From Onchocerca volvulus (Eukaryota; Nematoda; Chromadorea; Rhabditida; Onchocercidae): a stretch of DNA of 64,000 bases. The translations under genes and the position numbers were made by a program. The notes beneath the pieces are model-generated. The model had not been told where the DNA came from, ran no database searches, and saw only the letters and a list, made by a program, of their open reading frames with translations. Within the stretch, counting starts at the first letter, position 1. Every line of letters begins with the position of its first letter. The stretch is taken from positions 6,494,158 to 6,558,157 of the forward strand of contig HG738140.1 in NCBI GenBank assembly GCA_000499405.2, in the 5' to 3' direction. Shown in pieces: positions 1 through 12,426 of the stretch.

Positions 1-381
1 GGTGTGCCATAAAATCGAAGCTAATTAATTGCAAAAATCCTAATAATCACAATTAATCAATGATTATAATTAAAATTTTAATTTAAATTGTTAATTTTAG
101 GAATAAAATAGTACCACACAATTAAAACTTATTTACTATAGTAAATTTAATGATCCTAATCGGTTAATTCTTGTAATTAAAACAGTTATAATTAAATAGT
201 TTTCGATAGTATAAATCCGAACTTTCTTTTTTTATTGAAGTTTAAAAATTCTCACTTTACATAATTTAATACACTTTTTATAATCATTATCTATTTTTAA
301 TGGAAAATTATTCTTCCGAAAATTAATGATTACTTAATCATTTTCATGGTGAAATATTTTTCGGAAATCGCTATTTCTAAG
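1..381. other. AT-rich sequence, presumed intron of the first gene
   Basis: I see no convincing exon here. The stretch ends in a pyrimidine-leaning run and a CTAAG acceptor at 380-381, directly before the first exon I can read. It is therefore probably an intron of the gene that continues off the left edge. Confidence 0.5.
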
Positions 382-1820
382 AATCAATAGTGGGTCTTAA
401 GCATCCTAATATAGGTAATATTACCGGTACAGGTGATTATTTGAAAGGTAACGTCTCAGGTGATTTTAATAAATCAATTCCCGCATTGGAAATTAATTAC
501 AAGAATCGGACTGGGTATAAACTAATTATTCGAGTAAAAATTTGACTTTAATGGCAATAACTTGTTTCCGATTAGTTTTTCTGGATTTAAATTTGTAAAA
601 AGATTTAATAAAATTGAGCCTCTCTTTTGTAAAATTCAGAAAAAAAAAGTGGAGATTCAAAAAAATGAACAAATTGATGTACTCAGAAACTGTGCAAAAT
701 TACCATAAATTAATTTCCATATAGAAATAAACGCAAATTTAATTTGTATAATGTTTTCTTCCTATTTTTGCGATGCAGAAGTTATGGATTAGGGATGAAA
801 TAAAATGAACTTCCATTTATTTCATTAAGAAAATTGAATAATCAAAAGTTCTTCTTATCATTGATGATTCGGACTGTTTCAATTTAACAAATTAATTTGA
901 GATAGTTTTGCATGAAAAAAATTTATCGTATCTACCGAAATTGAAAATTAGCAAAAAAAATATGATCAAGTTTTGTTCAAATGAGATTAAAATTCCAGAA
1001 AAATTTGACGAATTTTTCATACAAAATTTTCACAAATTAATTTTTATAAAAAAATTAACTCAAATTTAATTATTTTTCTCCATTTTTACTACTATTTATT
1101 ATCAAATATGAAGACATTCTTTCATTAAATTAAATTCTTCCATCTTTTTTCTTCTTCTTTTCCTCTTTAATTAATTATAGGATGAAATTATGGAAAGTAA
1201 TGATAAGAATGCAACGAAACATCTTTTATCAATGTATGCCACACCAACGCTAAACAATGTATACTATTGTCTCACTTTTCAAATTCAATTGATTTTTTAC
1301 GAAATTTAAAAAAAAAAAATGACCTGATTGATTTGCAGCTTTTTTCTTTCAAATTTTAATTGAGCAATTATTAACACAAAAAAGAAAAAGAAATGGCTTA
1401 ATAATTTTGCAACTTTCTTTTCCAAAATTAAATTTAAAATTTTTTCGCAATCGCCGCCTTTTTCTCATTTTTTTTAAGATCCGTAGCATTATCGATGATG
1501 ATAATGGAATGGATAATTCCATATATCCTCAGCAGGTATGGAATTTAAATTAGTCAAAATTTCCTAATCCGATTTTTGAATGTTGTGAAGATGGGACAAA
1601 TGAAATTTAAACAATGTTGAAATTTAGCTTAATTTTGCAAATTTTTTTCCAATTTTTAATCGAGCAATTTAAATGATGCGGAAATTCAATTAATTTTACA
1701 ACTTCTTTTAAAATTTTAATTGGGTGGGCATTGATATCAAGCAACTTGCCTTATCTATTTAACCATTCATTTAACTGAAGATCATAATTCCATTATCATT
1801 AACATTATCACCATTATTAC

Positions 1821-1866
<46 letters not shown>

Positions 1867-3349
1867 GTTATTATTATTATTAGCAAATTTTCACATTTAT
1901 TTTACTGATCACTTATTTTTATTGCAAGAGAAAATTGGGATAGCGAATAAAAAGGATTGATAAATTATTCCTTTAATCATTATCATCAATCAATTTATTT
2001 TTCTATTAATCTATCAGGAATATAAAAAGTGAATGGATTTTATAAATAGAAAAGAAGAAATATATTGCAATTAATATTCACATTACTTTTAGTTTTGTCT
2101 TTTTAACAGAATATTTTGAATATTTCAAATTTCAGGCAAATAATACAACAATTACAGAAGATACAGATTCAAAAATCATGCCATCTAAACAAATGCAAAT
2201 GCCATCAGTAATAATTTATTTTTTATTGTTTGTTTAAATTTTAATGCCTTATTATTAAATTTCTGTTCATAATTATTTAATCATTTCAGGCAGAAAGTAT
2301 TTATATTGATATGCCTAATTTGTATAATTGTATCAATACTAGTAATGGCCACAAACAATATTATGATGTTCGTCAACCCAAAATTGAAAAATACGGCAAG
2401 CAATCTTTTGTGCTTATCTCCTTATCACAGCTTTTGCTTATCATGAATCTGTAAAATGAATTCTAAGCAGTTTCTCAAAAGTTAAATGAATTAAAATACT
2501 TTTATCTCCGTTCATTATAAATGGAAGATGAGCGTTTTATACATAAAATTGAAACTTTATCATCAAAATCTTTAAATGCTGTTAAATAGTTTTACAATTT
2601 GATTCAATGTTACAGGAATTTTTTATTATTATTTTTTTTTCATTAATCTTTTAGTTCATATTTTTCGGTCAATAATGGACTTATTTGTTGAATAAAAATA
2701 TTTGAAATTTACATGAAATATAAAATTTTTAGTAATCGAAGCAGCGAAAACGGAAAATGAGCTTACAAAACCGGAAATGGCGAATGGGAAGAAATTTTAT
2801 AAAAAAATTCAAAATTCTTTTTCTGACTTCGATTACACGTCAAACAATATCATACCGGACACGTGTACAACGTGTAACTTTGACGTTACTACACCTAATT
2901 CGGAATATATCTTTAATGTTAATAAACTTCGTATTATAATTAAACGTATCGAAATAATTCGTTACCTATGTTACTTAATACTATTAGTTATTTAATATTT
3001 ACTTAAATAGTAATTTAAGCTTCATATTATCGATTAATTTGCTAGAATAATTCATTAATTATACTAATTGGCACAATTCACGTTATTTTTTGAATTTTTT
3101 TAATTTAATTTTTTTCAGATTAAAGAATTTGATAATATTAATGAAGAATTCTTGGAATTTAATAAAAGTAATAAAACGGAGGAAAAGGATGTAATTCCGG
3201 CAAAGAAAGAGAAATTTCCGGATTTCTACATTTCCAAGATTGATACTGCAACTGCAAAATCTACATCTGGCACGATGATTGCATCTGATAAACAATACAT
3301 CGAATCGCATTATAATGTTGACGATTTGTGCCAATGGAATGTTTATTAA
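382..3349 (+). CDS. 3' part of a multi-exon gene, tyrosine- and Asn-rich protein of unknown function
   Basis: Not recognised. I read seven exons: 382-533, 1181-1258, 1479-1535, 2136-2207, 2290-2395, 2733-2917 and 3119-3349 (TAA). All junction phases agree. Codons are intact across exons 2-4 (78, 57 and 72 nt, all phase 0), and the 2395/2733 junction splits a Val codon 1+2. That intron begins with GC instead of GT. The visible product is about 292 aa. It starts with a stretch holding several N-glycosylation-like sequons (NIT, NVS, NKS, NRT). It continues as a polar region with scattered Tyr motifs (SIYIDMPNLY, YYDV, SEYIF) and a Cys pair (CTTC), and ends in LCQWNVY. No membrane segment is visible in this part, so it could be the tail of a membrane or adaptor protein. 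The 5' end is off the window, and the boundary at 382 is uncertain (391 is an alternative). Confidence 0.72.
1812..1883. repeat. (ATT)n microsatellite
   Basis: A nearly perfect ATT trinucleotide run with one GTT interruption. It lies in the intron between the 1479-1535 and 2136-2207 exons. Confidence 0.95.
2396..2732 (+). other. GC-AG intron
   Basis: The exon ends TACG and is followed by GCAAGC. The acceptor is TTTTTAG at 2726-2732. Joining the two exons restores an uninterrupted frame (G plus TA gives GTA). No GT donor nearby in the preceding exon does so without a stop. GC-AG introns are a known minor class in nematodes. Confidence 0.6.
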
Positions 3350-3481
3350 TTATAAATTAACGCGAAATTTTCTTTCCCATCCCATTTCCGGTTTTCCGTT
3401 TCCGTAATCCGTTTCTGCTCCTTTCAACTTTTCAACTTTCATCCTGCTTAATTATTATTATATCAACCAATATTTTTGCTG

Positions 3482-3487
3482 AATAAA
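3482..3487 (+). terminator. Poly(A) signal AATAAA of the first gene
   Basis: AATAAA lies 133 bp after the stop at 3349. It follows a C/T-rich 3' UTR that is more GC-balanced than the surrounding DNA. Confidence 0.55.
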
Positions 3488-4528
3488 ATTTGCAATATCA
3501 GTGCCATCACTAGTGATATAAATATATCTATTTTTCATCTTCATGAATTTTTGATATTTAATAAGATTACAAATCAATAATTACCATTTCTGGTATGGAA
3601 TTTCAGGCCATGCAAAAAAAAAAAATTCGAAATTTCGAAAAAAGAAAAATTGCAAGAATTTCATTATCTTATATGAAATTTTTTTAGATATAAAAATTTT
3701 GGAAGTTAAAAAATAGTTTACAAGTCACTAATTTCCTTTTCAGATATAAAATTTTCAATAGAAATCTTTTCTGAATACAGGATCGGTTGTATAAAATTTA
3801 TTTTATAAAGTACATTTTTTCCACTTCCCCTTTTTCCCCAAAAAAAATTTTCTGAACTTAATGAATAAAAATTGAGTATGTCAGAGTATTAGATTATCGA
3901 TAATCGGTAAACAAACAATTATGATTAATATATAATAATGAAATAATTAATAGATAGGAATATTTATTTGTTCAGATCATTATGATTAATAAAATTGCTA
4001 GTATTTTAATAGTTAAAAGTGAAATGTATAAAAAATTTTACTGTTTTCATTAATTAAATACCGACAGTTAGTATCTAAAACAATCAATTGCTGTATTTTC
4101 AGTAGCATTTTTCGAATGTAATAGAATGCTAATCCAATTAATTTAATATTTTCCTCTATATCACGAAAATTTCCAAATTAATCAATTCGTTTTCTTTTTT
4201 TTTCTTTTTTACTTAAACTTACAATTACAGATTAAAATTCCAATTTCAAACTTTCATCGATTTAAATACAAGGAATTTAAACATTTCCATATATTTAATA
4301 TTTTCCGTTATATTGGAAAATTAGCTGTTCCTTTTTTTTTTTCTTCAACCTTACAATTATCAATTAAAATTTCAATTCTCTTTCCAATTTCATAAAATAT
4401 GCAAACAATTTATCGTTAAACAAAATGATTTGAATTACTAAAATTTGGATTTTATGAACCAATAAAACGACTGTTATTGTTAAATTTAATATTTAATTAT
4501 CAATCGGACAACATAAAAGACATTCACC

Positions 4529-4602
4529 AGATAAGGAAAGGGTAAAGATAAAAGTTTAAAAGATAAGAAATGATAAAAGGTTAATAGATCTGTTGATAAA
4601 AG
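4529..4602 (+). promoter_or_regulatory. Cluster of GATA-type motifs
   Basis: Five GATAA-core motifs fall within about 75 bp: AGATAAGG, AGATAAAAG, AGATAAGAAA, TGATAAAAGG and TTGATAAAAG. All are in the same orientation. GATA factors of the ELT class drive intestinal genes in nematodes. The regulatory role is an inference, because GATAA cores are also common by chance in AT-rich DNA. Confidence 0.25.
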
Positions 4603-7030
4603 CCATTTATCATTTGGTATCAGAATACATTGATAATACATCGATGATCAGTTCTGATCTCATTTTTCTTATTTTCAACCAAACTTCTCAATTTTACGTG
4701 TTGCTTAGTTAGAAAGCTGGTTCTTCGAATAAAATACGTTGGTCAATGCATTCATACATTCATCAATTCTTTTCAAAAATTAAATTATCGAAATGAAATG
4801 ATATGAGGTATCGAATGAGAGAGAGGGTGGAAGAGAAATAAACAGAGAGTCAAAGATAAAAAGGACAGAAAATTCCACTAATATTAAACATTGAAAAGGT
4901 TGTGGACATCAGAAAGTAAATTCAATTGGTATCAATCAATCAATCGATCGATCTGTACAAATTATTGAATTAAAATTTGATTCTAACCATCCGATCGAAC
5001 TTGTTTACCCATTTCATTCATACTATACTCAGGATTTTCGTTTTTTTTTTTTTTTTTTTTGAATATTGAGCTAAAATTGATACTTTTCTTCTTGATCTTT
5101 TTAAAATTTTTCTCTTTACAAAATGATGTCAATAAATTTGTACTTTTTTCACTAAAATTTACTTCGTTCATTTTCCTTCTTTTTTTTGCTGTAATTTTAA
5201 CACTTGGTAAATTTTAATCCAGTTTTTTATTAATTTTTAATTTTTTAGTCAACAGTATTTTATTTTTTCTTCTAAATTTTAATATTTAATGAGCTTTTGT
5301 TCTTTTTTTTATCAAAAATTCTTTTTAAATTTTTCAAAACATTTATTAAATCTTCATTTAAGTTTTTAATTAGATCCTTAATCAGTAATTTTTCTTTTTT
5401 TTTGAGTAATTCTATCCGTATAGGGGGTTAAATGATAACATTTCGATTAATGTCAATATGATTTGCAAGAATAAATAATGTCGTAATATCTATTTCTAAC
5501 TACAATGTTAACCTAATTTTTTCTTATCTCCGCTACTGGTTTGGTCAAACTATAAATGCAATTAAATTCTAATACCAAATTAATATGCAATTCGAATTGC
5601 AAATCTGGAATTAAATTTATCAGTTTGCAAATTTTAAGTACAAAATATGAATTCTGCAAACTTTTATTAGACATTTGCAAGTTTTCAATTACATTTTCTT
5701 TTTTTTTCTCTTTTTCCATTACACATATGGTAAATAGGAAGCCTTTTCTCGTTGTCAATTTAATGTGACATTATAATTTAATTATAATAATTTCTTTTTT
5801 TCGCATTCAAATTTCATTTAATTTAAATTTTCGACGTAACCGATTTGGGAGAAAAAGAAAATTACATTTTACGATTTTATCCTTATTTTAGTACAACATT
5901 TCCATTATTCCATTCGTATTTTAATTTCGATTATTCTATTCTTTTTGTATTACAACATTTCCATTAGTTTACTCCTATTTTAATATAATATTTTCGTTGT
6001 ATTAATTTTTATTTCAGCACAATATTTTAATTCCTCCGATTTTTTTAAAATATCATTACTCCGATTTTTTTAAGTATAACTCGAACTAGTCTTATTTTTG
6101 TTTTAATTCAATTTCGAGACTAAAACAGGTTCATTAAAAAGACAAAAAAAAGATAAGTACAAAAGTGAAGGTAAAAAAGCAAAATTTTCACAATACTATC
6201 ACTAATTGATTAATCATTTGTGACAAAACTAGTTAATAATATTGCAAAATTAAAATTGTATTACACATCAATATTTTTCACTTATAAACTTTTTTTCCAT
6301 TTAAAAAACTGATAAATTTGAAGCACAAAGTGTTGCTATTGAATCGCTGCTTTTTTTCTTTATTTTTTTTTAAATTAGAATTTTTAGATAATTCCAGCCG
6401 TGTATTCTGATTTTCATAAGAAAATTGTCACCAAATTTTTTCATATTTTCCGAAATTATATTAAAAAAACCATCATTAGAATCAATGATTCATGCAAAAT
6501 ATTTAAATTTAAATTTACTATTGATGGAAAAAATTATAGTAATTAGTCTCTTTTGATTTATGTTTTTTGTTTATTATTTATTTTTAATTTTGTTTTCTTT
6601 ATTTTGTTTTATGTTTGGTCAATTAATAGGTTTTCGGCATTACCATCATATTAAATGATTAAAATAATGATATTGTAAAAAATGGATATTAATGATAGTT
6701 TGTAAGATTAAAATGTCACGAAAAATGTTACGAATAGTTTTAAAAATATTTTTGCGTATAATTAAAAATATGTTTGTGACATTTTTAATTAATCGATATG
6801 GTAACTAATTATTCAATTTCCTTTTTTTTTCTCATTTCCAAGAATGAGTTTGTAAATGCAATTAGCACGTTTTCTATCAATATAATTATAGGTCTTATCT
6901 GTATCATTATCACCATTCCATTCCTCTAAAATAGATGATGACCTTCAGAAAATCATTAATATTTTATCCAAATAAATTGTAAACACAATATTTCAACAAT
7001 CATTTATTCAATTCCTACTACAATATTGAT

Positions 7031-7715
7031 CTTTTCAATTCCTTATCAATTATCGATTCCGAAATTTGGAGAAAAATTGCACAATTCAAATGGGAATTTG
7101 AAATATAACATCGTAAATAGTGTAAATTATCATTATGATTTAGGTACTACATTAAGTTTAAAAGCGTTAATTTTGTTTTATTCTTTTTTTTTTATTTCAC
7201 ATCCAGTTTGAAAGTTTATGAAGGAATTTTCAACAGTCTTCAATGAATCACTTCTATATCATTTATCTTTTCAATTCTTTACTTAGTTTTCGATTCCGAA
7301 ATTTTGATATCATATTGATTTTGAAAGCATTAATCTTATTTTGCCTTTTTCGCTTCGTCAATTAACTTGAAAGTTTATGGAAGGATTATCATTTAAAATT
7401 TATGAAGAGATTTTGAAAGTTTATGAAGAGATTCTCAATATATTCTTTAATGAATAACAACAATTAGTATTATGATTTCTATATTATTTATTTTTCAATT
7501 TATTATTAATTATTGATTTCGCATTTTTTACAAGAAATTGCATAATTCAAATGATGAATTTGAAATATAGTATCATAAATATATAAATTATCATTGATAA
7601 TTATTTAGATTTATATTAATTTAGGAAAAACTAAATTTGTTTCGTTTCTTTCATTTCTCATTCAACTCGAAAATTTACGGGAACATTTTTAAAATGCTTT
7701 TCAATGAATCATTTC
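7031..7715 (+). repeat. Threefold tandem duplication, ~200-240 bp units
   Basis: Three diverged copies start near 7031, 7265 and 7490. Each opens with a TTTTCAATTC..TTAATTATCGATTCCGAAATTT-type block. Each then carries a TGAAAGTTTATGAAG-like block and ends with a TCAATGAATCA-type block. Copy 2 is internally deleted, and a small extra duplication of TTTATGAAGAGATT sits near 7400-7430. No coding frame is conserved among the copies. Confidence 0.75.
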
Positions 7716-8766
7716 TTTTTTGTTGTAAATTCGTTCAACATTATAATTGTTTGGTGCTTTTAGAAATGGCCATCCGTCTAATATATCATATTCAATTTTG
7801 CCTTTCAATATCGATTGATTTCTTTTTTTTTTTCAATTTATTTCAATTTTTACAAAAGAATTTCAAAGGAGTGATCACATTTCACATTCATCAATATTAC
7901 GCATATATGAATAAAACTTTACAATTATAAATTTTCATTTTCTTTTTCTTCGTGAATTCCATTACAAGAATTGTTTCGTAATATTTTATAATTATCACTA
8001 AAATCTGACGCAAAAAAAAAGTATTAGAATTCTTTATCAGATCGAAAATTTCTTTTCGTGCAACTTTTTTCACTTTTCCTATCAAAGATTATTTTTCGTA
8101 TTTAAAAAATATGATTTTAACTTAATTGATATTTGTTTAATTGCAAATATTGTTGTTTCTTTGAAGTTAGAACTAATTAGAACTACTGTAATCATAACTT
8201 TGATTTCAATAGATAAAAAATTTATATATGAAGTTTGGGTTTTGACATATGTAAATTTATTATTTCATTCTTTCTTTTATTTTTTCTAAAAAAATTGTCT
8301 CCTTTAAAGTTATTATTATCATTATCAATCATTTATACTAGTTTTCAGAAAAAAAAAGAAGAGGAAAATCCGAAAAAGATCAATATTTCAAAAATCGCGC
8401 AGGTAGAAATTATTTATCGATAATAAGATCTTTTTGATAAAACAAAAAACTTGTTTTGACCAATGAAATTATCAATTTCATTAATTTCTTATTTTTTGTT
8501 CGATTTTTTTCTTGAATTAAATTTTTCATTTAAATTTTATTCAATAAACTCTTGGTAAAATAAAACTTTTTTTCGATCAATAAAATTAACAAAATTTATG
8601 AATTTCATAAATTTCATATTTCTATTCAATTTTTTCCTCTTTTTTTTTTGAATTGAGTTTTATCACTTCAATTCTTATTCAATTTTTAGTTCCTTTTCTC
8701 TAATTATTTCCTATTTTTTTCTTCTTCTCCCATCTCAAAACCATCTCATCATCATCATTTTTTCTT

Positions 8767-8954
8767 TTATCGCTTTTTCTGATGCAAATTCAAGTTACAA
8801 AACAGAAAATGTTTGTCCATCAATGTATGGCATAATCGATGAACAAACACCATCTGTTTACTTTTATCCTCCACCACAACTTGCATACTGTAACAATTAA
8901 TCCACTCTTTCGGCATTTCAGAAAAGTTTACTCTTCGTTGAAATTCCTTAGTAT
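8767..8954 (-). CDS. Candidate terminal exon, unknown protein
   Basis: On the minus strand an AAATTTGCAG acceptor is followed by 2 nt and 62 codons to a TAA at 8769-8767. The 61-residue product is polar and of normal complexity (TKEFQRRVNFSEMP near the start, FCNLNLHQKKR at the end). The segment is more GC-balanced than its surroundings. The caveat is that the + strand is also open from a TTTTTAG acceptor at 8689 to a TAA at 8898-8900. That reading gives a hydrophobic segment followed by SSYKTENVCPSMYG and a Pro-rich end (YFYPPPQLAYCNN). I prefer the minus reading for its composition, but the strand is unproven. No partner exon was found. Confidence 0.42.
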
Positions 8955-9128
8955 CTGCAAATTTTGATGTCAAATTCACAGACAGACAGCTTAACAAGAG
9001 GAATAATTCATCGTGCTAATCAGCGTATAATCATATTTGAATTGTATTTGCTACATGAATTCTTCTATTTAAGTTATCGTATTTTATGTTATCATTTTAT
9101 TGAAATAAAAACAAATGAAGTAAGATAC

Positions 9129-9560
9129 GTGTCATTTGTTTTTTTTTTTTTTTTGATATTTCGATATTTAATATTTTAATCATATTTAGTCGATTGATTT
9201 AACGTTTTACTTTACTTATAATTTTACGTATAGGTACTTGGCTATCACGCCAAGATAAGTGTTATTTTTAATTAAAATAAGCATAGACAAGTGTCATTTT
9301 TCTCTTTTAATACTTAATACACATATATTTTGATCATATTTAATTCATATTTCAATAAAATCATTTTTTTGAATTTTATTGAAAACTATTTTTCCCGAAT
9401 AAACATGAAATGTTTACCTGTTAATTGAAATAAGCATAATTGTGCCATAATATGTGTCATTTTTTTTTCCAATATATTATACACTTTTACTTAATTGTAT
9501 TTACTTAATGGATTTTACCTAAAAAGCAACGTTTAACTATTTATTGAAATATATTGCAAT
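9129..9560 (+). repeat. Degenerate repeat region with GTGTCATTT blocks
   Basis: GTGTCATTT-type blocks followed by T runs recur near 9129, 9291 and 9454. AAATAAGCATA motifs precede the last two. A small perfect stem, CTTGGC-TATCAC-GCCAAG, sits near 9238-9255. This looks like an old ~160-bp tandem duplication. Confidence 0.45.
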
Positions 9561-10866
9561 AAATCTTAAACCATTCTTCATCCTTATTGTCAAAAAATAA
9601 AATTTTTTTTTAATAAATAAAACATTTTTTTTCAATTTTTAAATTTTTTCATTATTTTTATAAAAAATTCTTGTTTGTTTGATTTTTTTTTCTTTATTAT
9701 ATCGAAGTATAAACTGCGATAATTTTGTAACTTTCAATAAAATAAAGTTATTATAAATACATTAAAAAAGCAAAATTATTTTCAAGTAAATAAATACTCT
9801 TGTTTTTTTTCAGTTAAATAACTTTCATGTCTTGCATCTCGAATGCTTAATTTTCAAACAAGTTTTCTAAGTTTTTTGTCCTTTTCGTAAAAAAGGAAAT
9901 CATTCGCGAATTTTTTGATCTAATCTTTCGGTATTAATTGAGGAAGGAACTTAAAAGAACAAATATTTAAAAATGAATAGTAAAGTTTTTCATCTTAACT
10001 GGTTTTGTTGTTAGTTTAATAAAAAATAAAAATAAAAAAAAGTGATTGGAAGATTCGTGTAATCGCCATTATTTATCTTTGAATTTTGTTGCTTTTTAGG
10101 ATTAAATTATTTTAAGCATTGTTTTTTTCCAATTTTTAATGTAATATCTATTTAAATTAAAGTAAAACGCATCAAATCAATTTAAATGGCCATAATTTTC
10201 AATCGTTTTAAAAATTATTTCAAATCATCTCATTAAATTCGTTTATATTATTTTACCGTTTTTTTTTTTTTCAATATTGCCACAACATTCGGTTATTAAA
10301 ATTTTTAGTGATTTGAAATTTTGAAATTTGCAATTATTCGCAGATTTACAGAAAATTTGCAAATTATTTATAACTGGAATTATATTTTTGTCAAAATTAT
10401 CAGCATAAAGAAAAAAAAATTTCAAACTTTCATAAAAAAAAAAAAAAAAAGGAAATAATGGGGTTGAAATGATATTTTTAAATATTGAATCGCATTTTAT
10501 TTTTAATTTTGATTAATAACAATTTTGTAAGCTCGCTTAATATAAATTTAAATAATATTATGATTATTAGTAAAAATTTGTTATATATATCTTGCAATAT
10601 TTTAGATTTTTGTTATCACAATTTTTCAGATATTTAAATAATCAGTTTAAAAAATGAGTAAAAATTTTTTGACTTGTTAAAATTCGCTTTCAAAATTAAT
10701 TACAAAAAATTTTCTTACACTGTATTTTTAAAAAATTTTTGATGATTTGTATCATTTAACATTACTATTTGTGCTTATAAAGAACAAATAATGGTTATCA
10801 TAGTTGGTTGAAAATGATAAATGATAATCGACAATGATAGCCAATTTCATAATTAGTTAATAATGG

Positions 10867-11110
10867 AATGACAATTGTTGATGATAGCACTTATCATGAC
10901 CTTTTAACGATAGAAATGATAAGGATTATCGTAATCAGTTATGAATTGGAAATGACAATCGATAATGATAACGACTATCACTTCTCATCTTCTTCTTTGC
11001 ACTCATATATATGTCATTTCTATCGTTTCTATCATCACCAAATGACAATTGATGATGTCGATGATAACGATTGCGAGCAGTTGATGATGTTAAATTCATC
11101 CATCAATACC
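10867..11110 (+). repeat. GATGAT/AATGACAAT-rich imperfect repeat
   Basis: AATGACAAT(T/C) blocks, each followed by GATGAT or GATAATGAT runs, occur at 10867, 10951 and 11041. The 82-codon frame across them (Asp, Ile, Met and Thr rich) is explained by this repeat composition and is not called as a gene. Confidence 0.5.
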
Positions 11111-12351
11111 TTCTAAGCCCCTTTTTCTTTTTCTTTTTTTCTTTAAATTCATTTCTTTGATAAATTTTATCATTTGATAACTGAAAAAAAATCAATAAAA
11201 GCTATCACTTATTAATTGATCTAACATTTAAAACAAAAAATCATTCTTTTTCTTGTAAAACATAACAAACTTTGCTGCTTTTTTCTGGCGAAAGAGAAAA
11301 ATTTCAAAATTTAAATTTGCAAATGAAATGTACATGTGTGTGTTTTGCCTTTTGCATTTGTTGGATTTAAATTTAACGATTAAATTTTAATATATTAATC
11401 CAGCCTTTAAAATATTGCATATCGATTGATGAAGAAGTATTCTGTTAAAAATGATATCGTTATCTTACTTTTCTTAATTTCTAGAAATTGCACACTGTAT
11501 ACCAGAAGTCATTAATCAAGCGTGAAATATTTAAACTTAGAAAAATGTTGCATTTACTTGAAATTCAAACTTTCAATTTAAATGTTAATAATTTTTACTT
11601 GCTTTTTGAAATATTTATTAGATCTTACATTATAATTTTATTCATAAAATGAAAATTTTCAAAAATATTTCATGCTAAAATAAATACAAAATATATTAAC
11701 AAAATCAGTTTGTAAAATATACACTATTTTATGAATTATTTTACTTTATAATTTGTATATTTTTTATAATTTAAAATATACTTTTCGCGTTTTTTTATAA
11801 AATGAAATGTAAATTCATATATTTTATGAATGATAATTCTATTAAGTAGAATATTAATAATGAATATAATAATTTATTATTTATTTTTCTGATGAAAATT
11901 CATCTTTCTCTTTACTACCATAAAATATTTTTATGAATGAAAAGAATTTTGTTTTCCATACTATAATATTATTCATTTCTTTTCTCCTTTATTTGATCAT
12001 TAAAATTTTATTTAAATTTTAAAATTTAATCCTTCAACTGCAAATTTCATTTCTATTATACAGTTCAGATGAAAATTTTGGAAAATAAATAAACCAACAA
12101 TGATTTGCAGAAAAAAAAAAGAAAAAAATAATTTTGAAAATAAAAAAATTAGAAATGATTTGTGAAAAGAAGAAAATGATAAAATTTGCAATAAATGTTA
12201 GATTTTCGTGAAAGTTTGTAAGTGATAAGAATTGAAGGATGTGAATGGAAAGGACATTTAATAAATTGATCATTTTAATGATAACGACTTATCAATCATC
12301 TTTCGTCTTTAGACCACCCGTTATTTCTGTTTACTTTCAAGTTTCATCTAT

Positions 12352-12426
12352 TTATCTGGACTTGCACTTCTGATATGCCTTGTTTACTTCAATATTTCCA
12401 TTCAAGCTTATCTTTTCGAACAAATT
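12352..12426 (-). CDS. Weak candidate terminal exon
   Basis: After a TAAATTGTAG acceptor the minus strand reads 24 codons (NLFEKISLNGNIEVNKAYQ in the body) to a TAA, in a GC-balanced patch. It is short and has no proven partner. A phase-compatible donor (AAG|GTGAAT) exists inside the minus frame at 17680-17862, but that link is speculative. Confidence 0.22.
   Translation of the reverse strand, partial: NLFEKISLNGNIEVNKAYQKCKSR

Larger units (their letters stand above)
3488..8766. other. Gene-poor AT-rich intergenic DNA
   Basis: I see no supported exons. The stretch holds many T and A runs, a short (ATCA/ATCG)n tract near 4931-4951, a GA-rich patch near 4810-4870, a GATA-motif cluster (listed separately), loose ~55-60 bp degenerate repeats at about 5880-6075, and the tandem duplication at 7.0-7.7 kb. 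Open frames here are low-complexity and fit chance. Confidence 0.55.

Noticed and set aside
10868..11116. 82-codon Asp/Met-rich + frame
   Set aside because: It is made by GATGAT/AATGACAAT repeats, and nothing supports translation.
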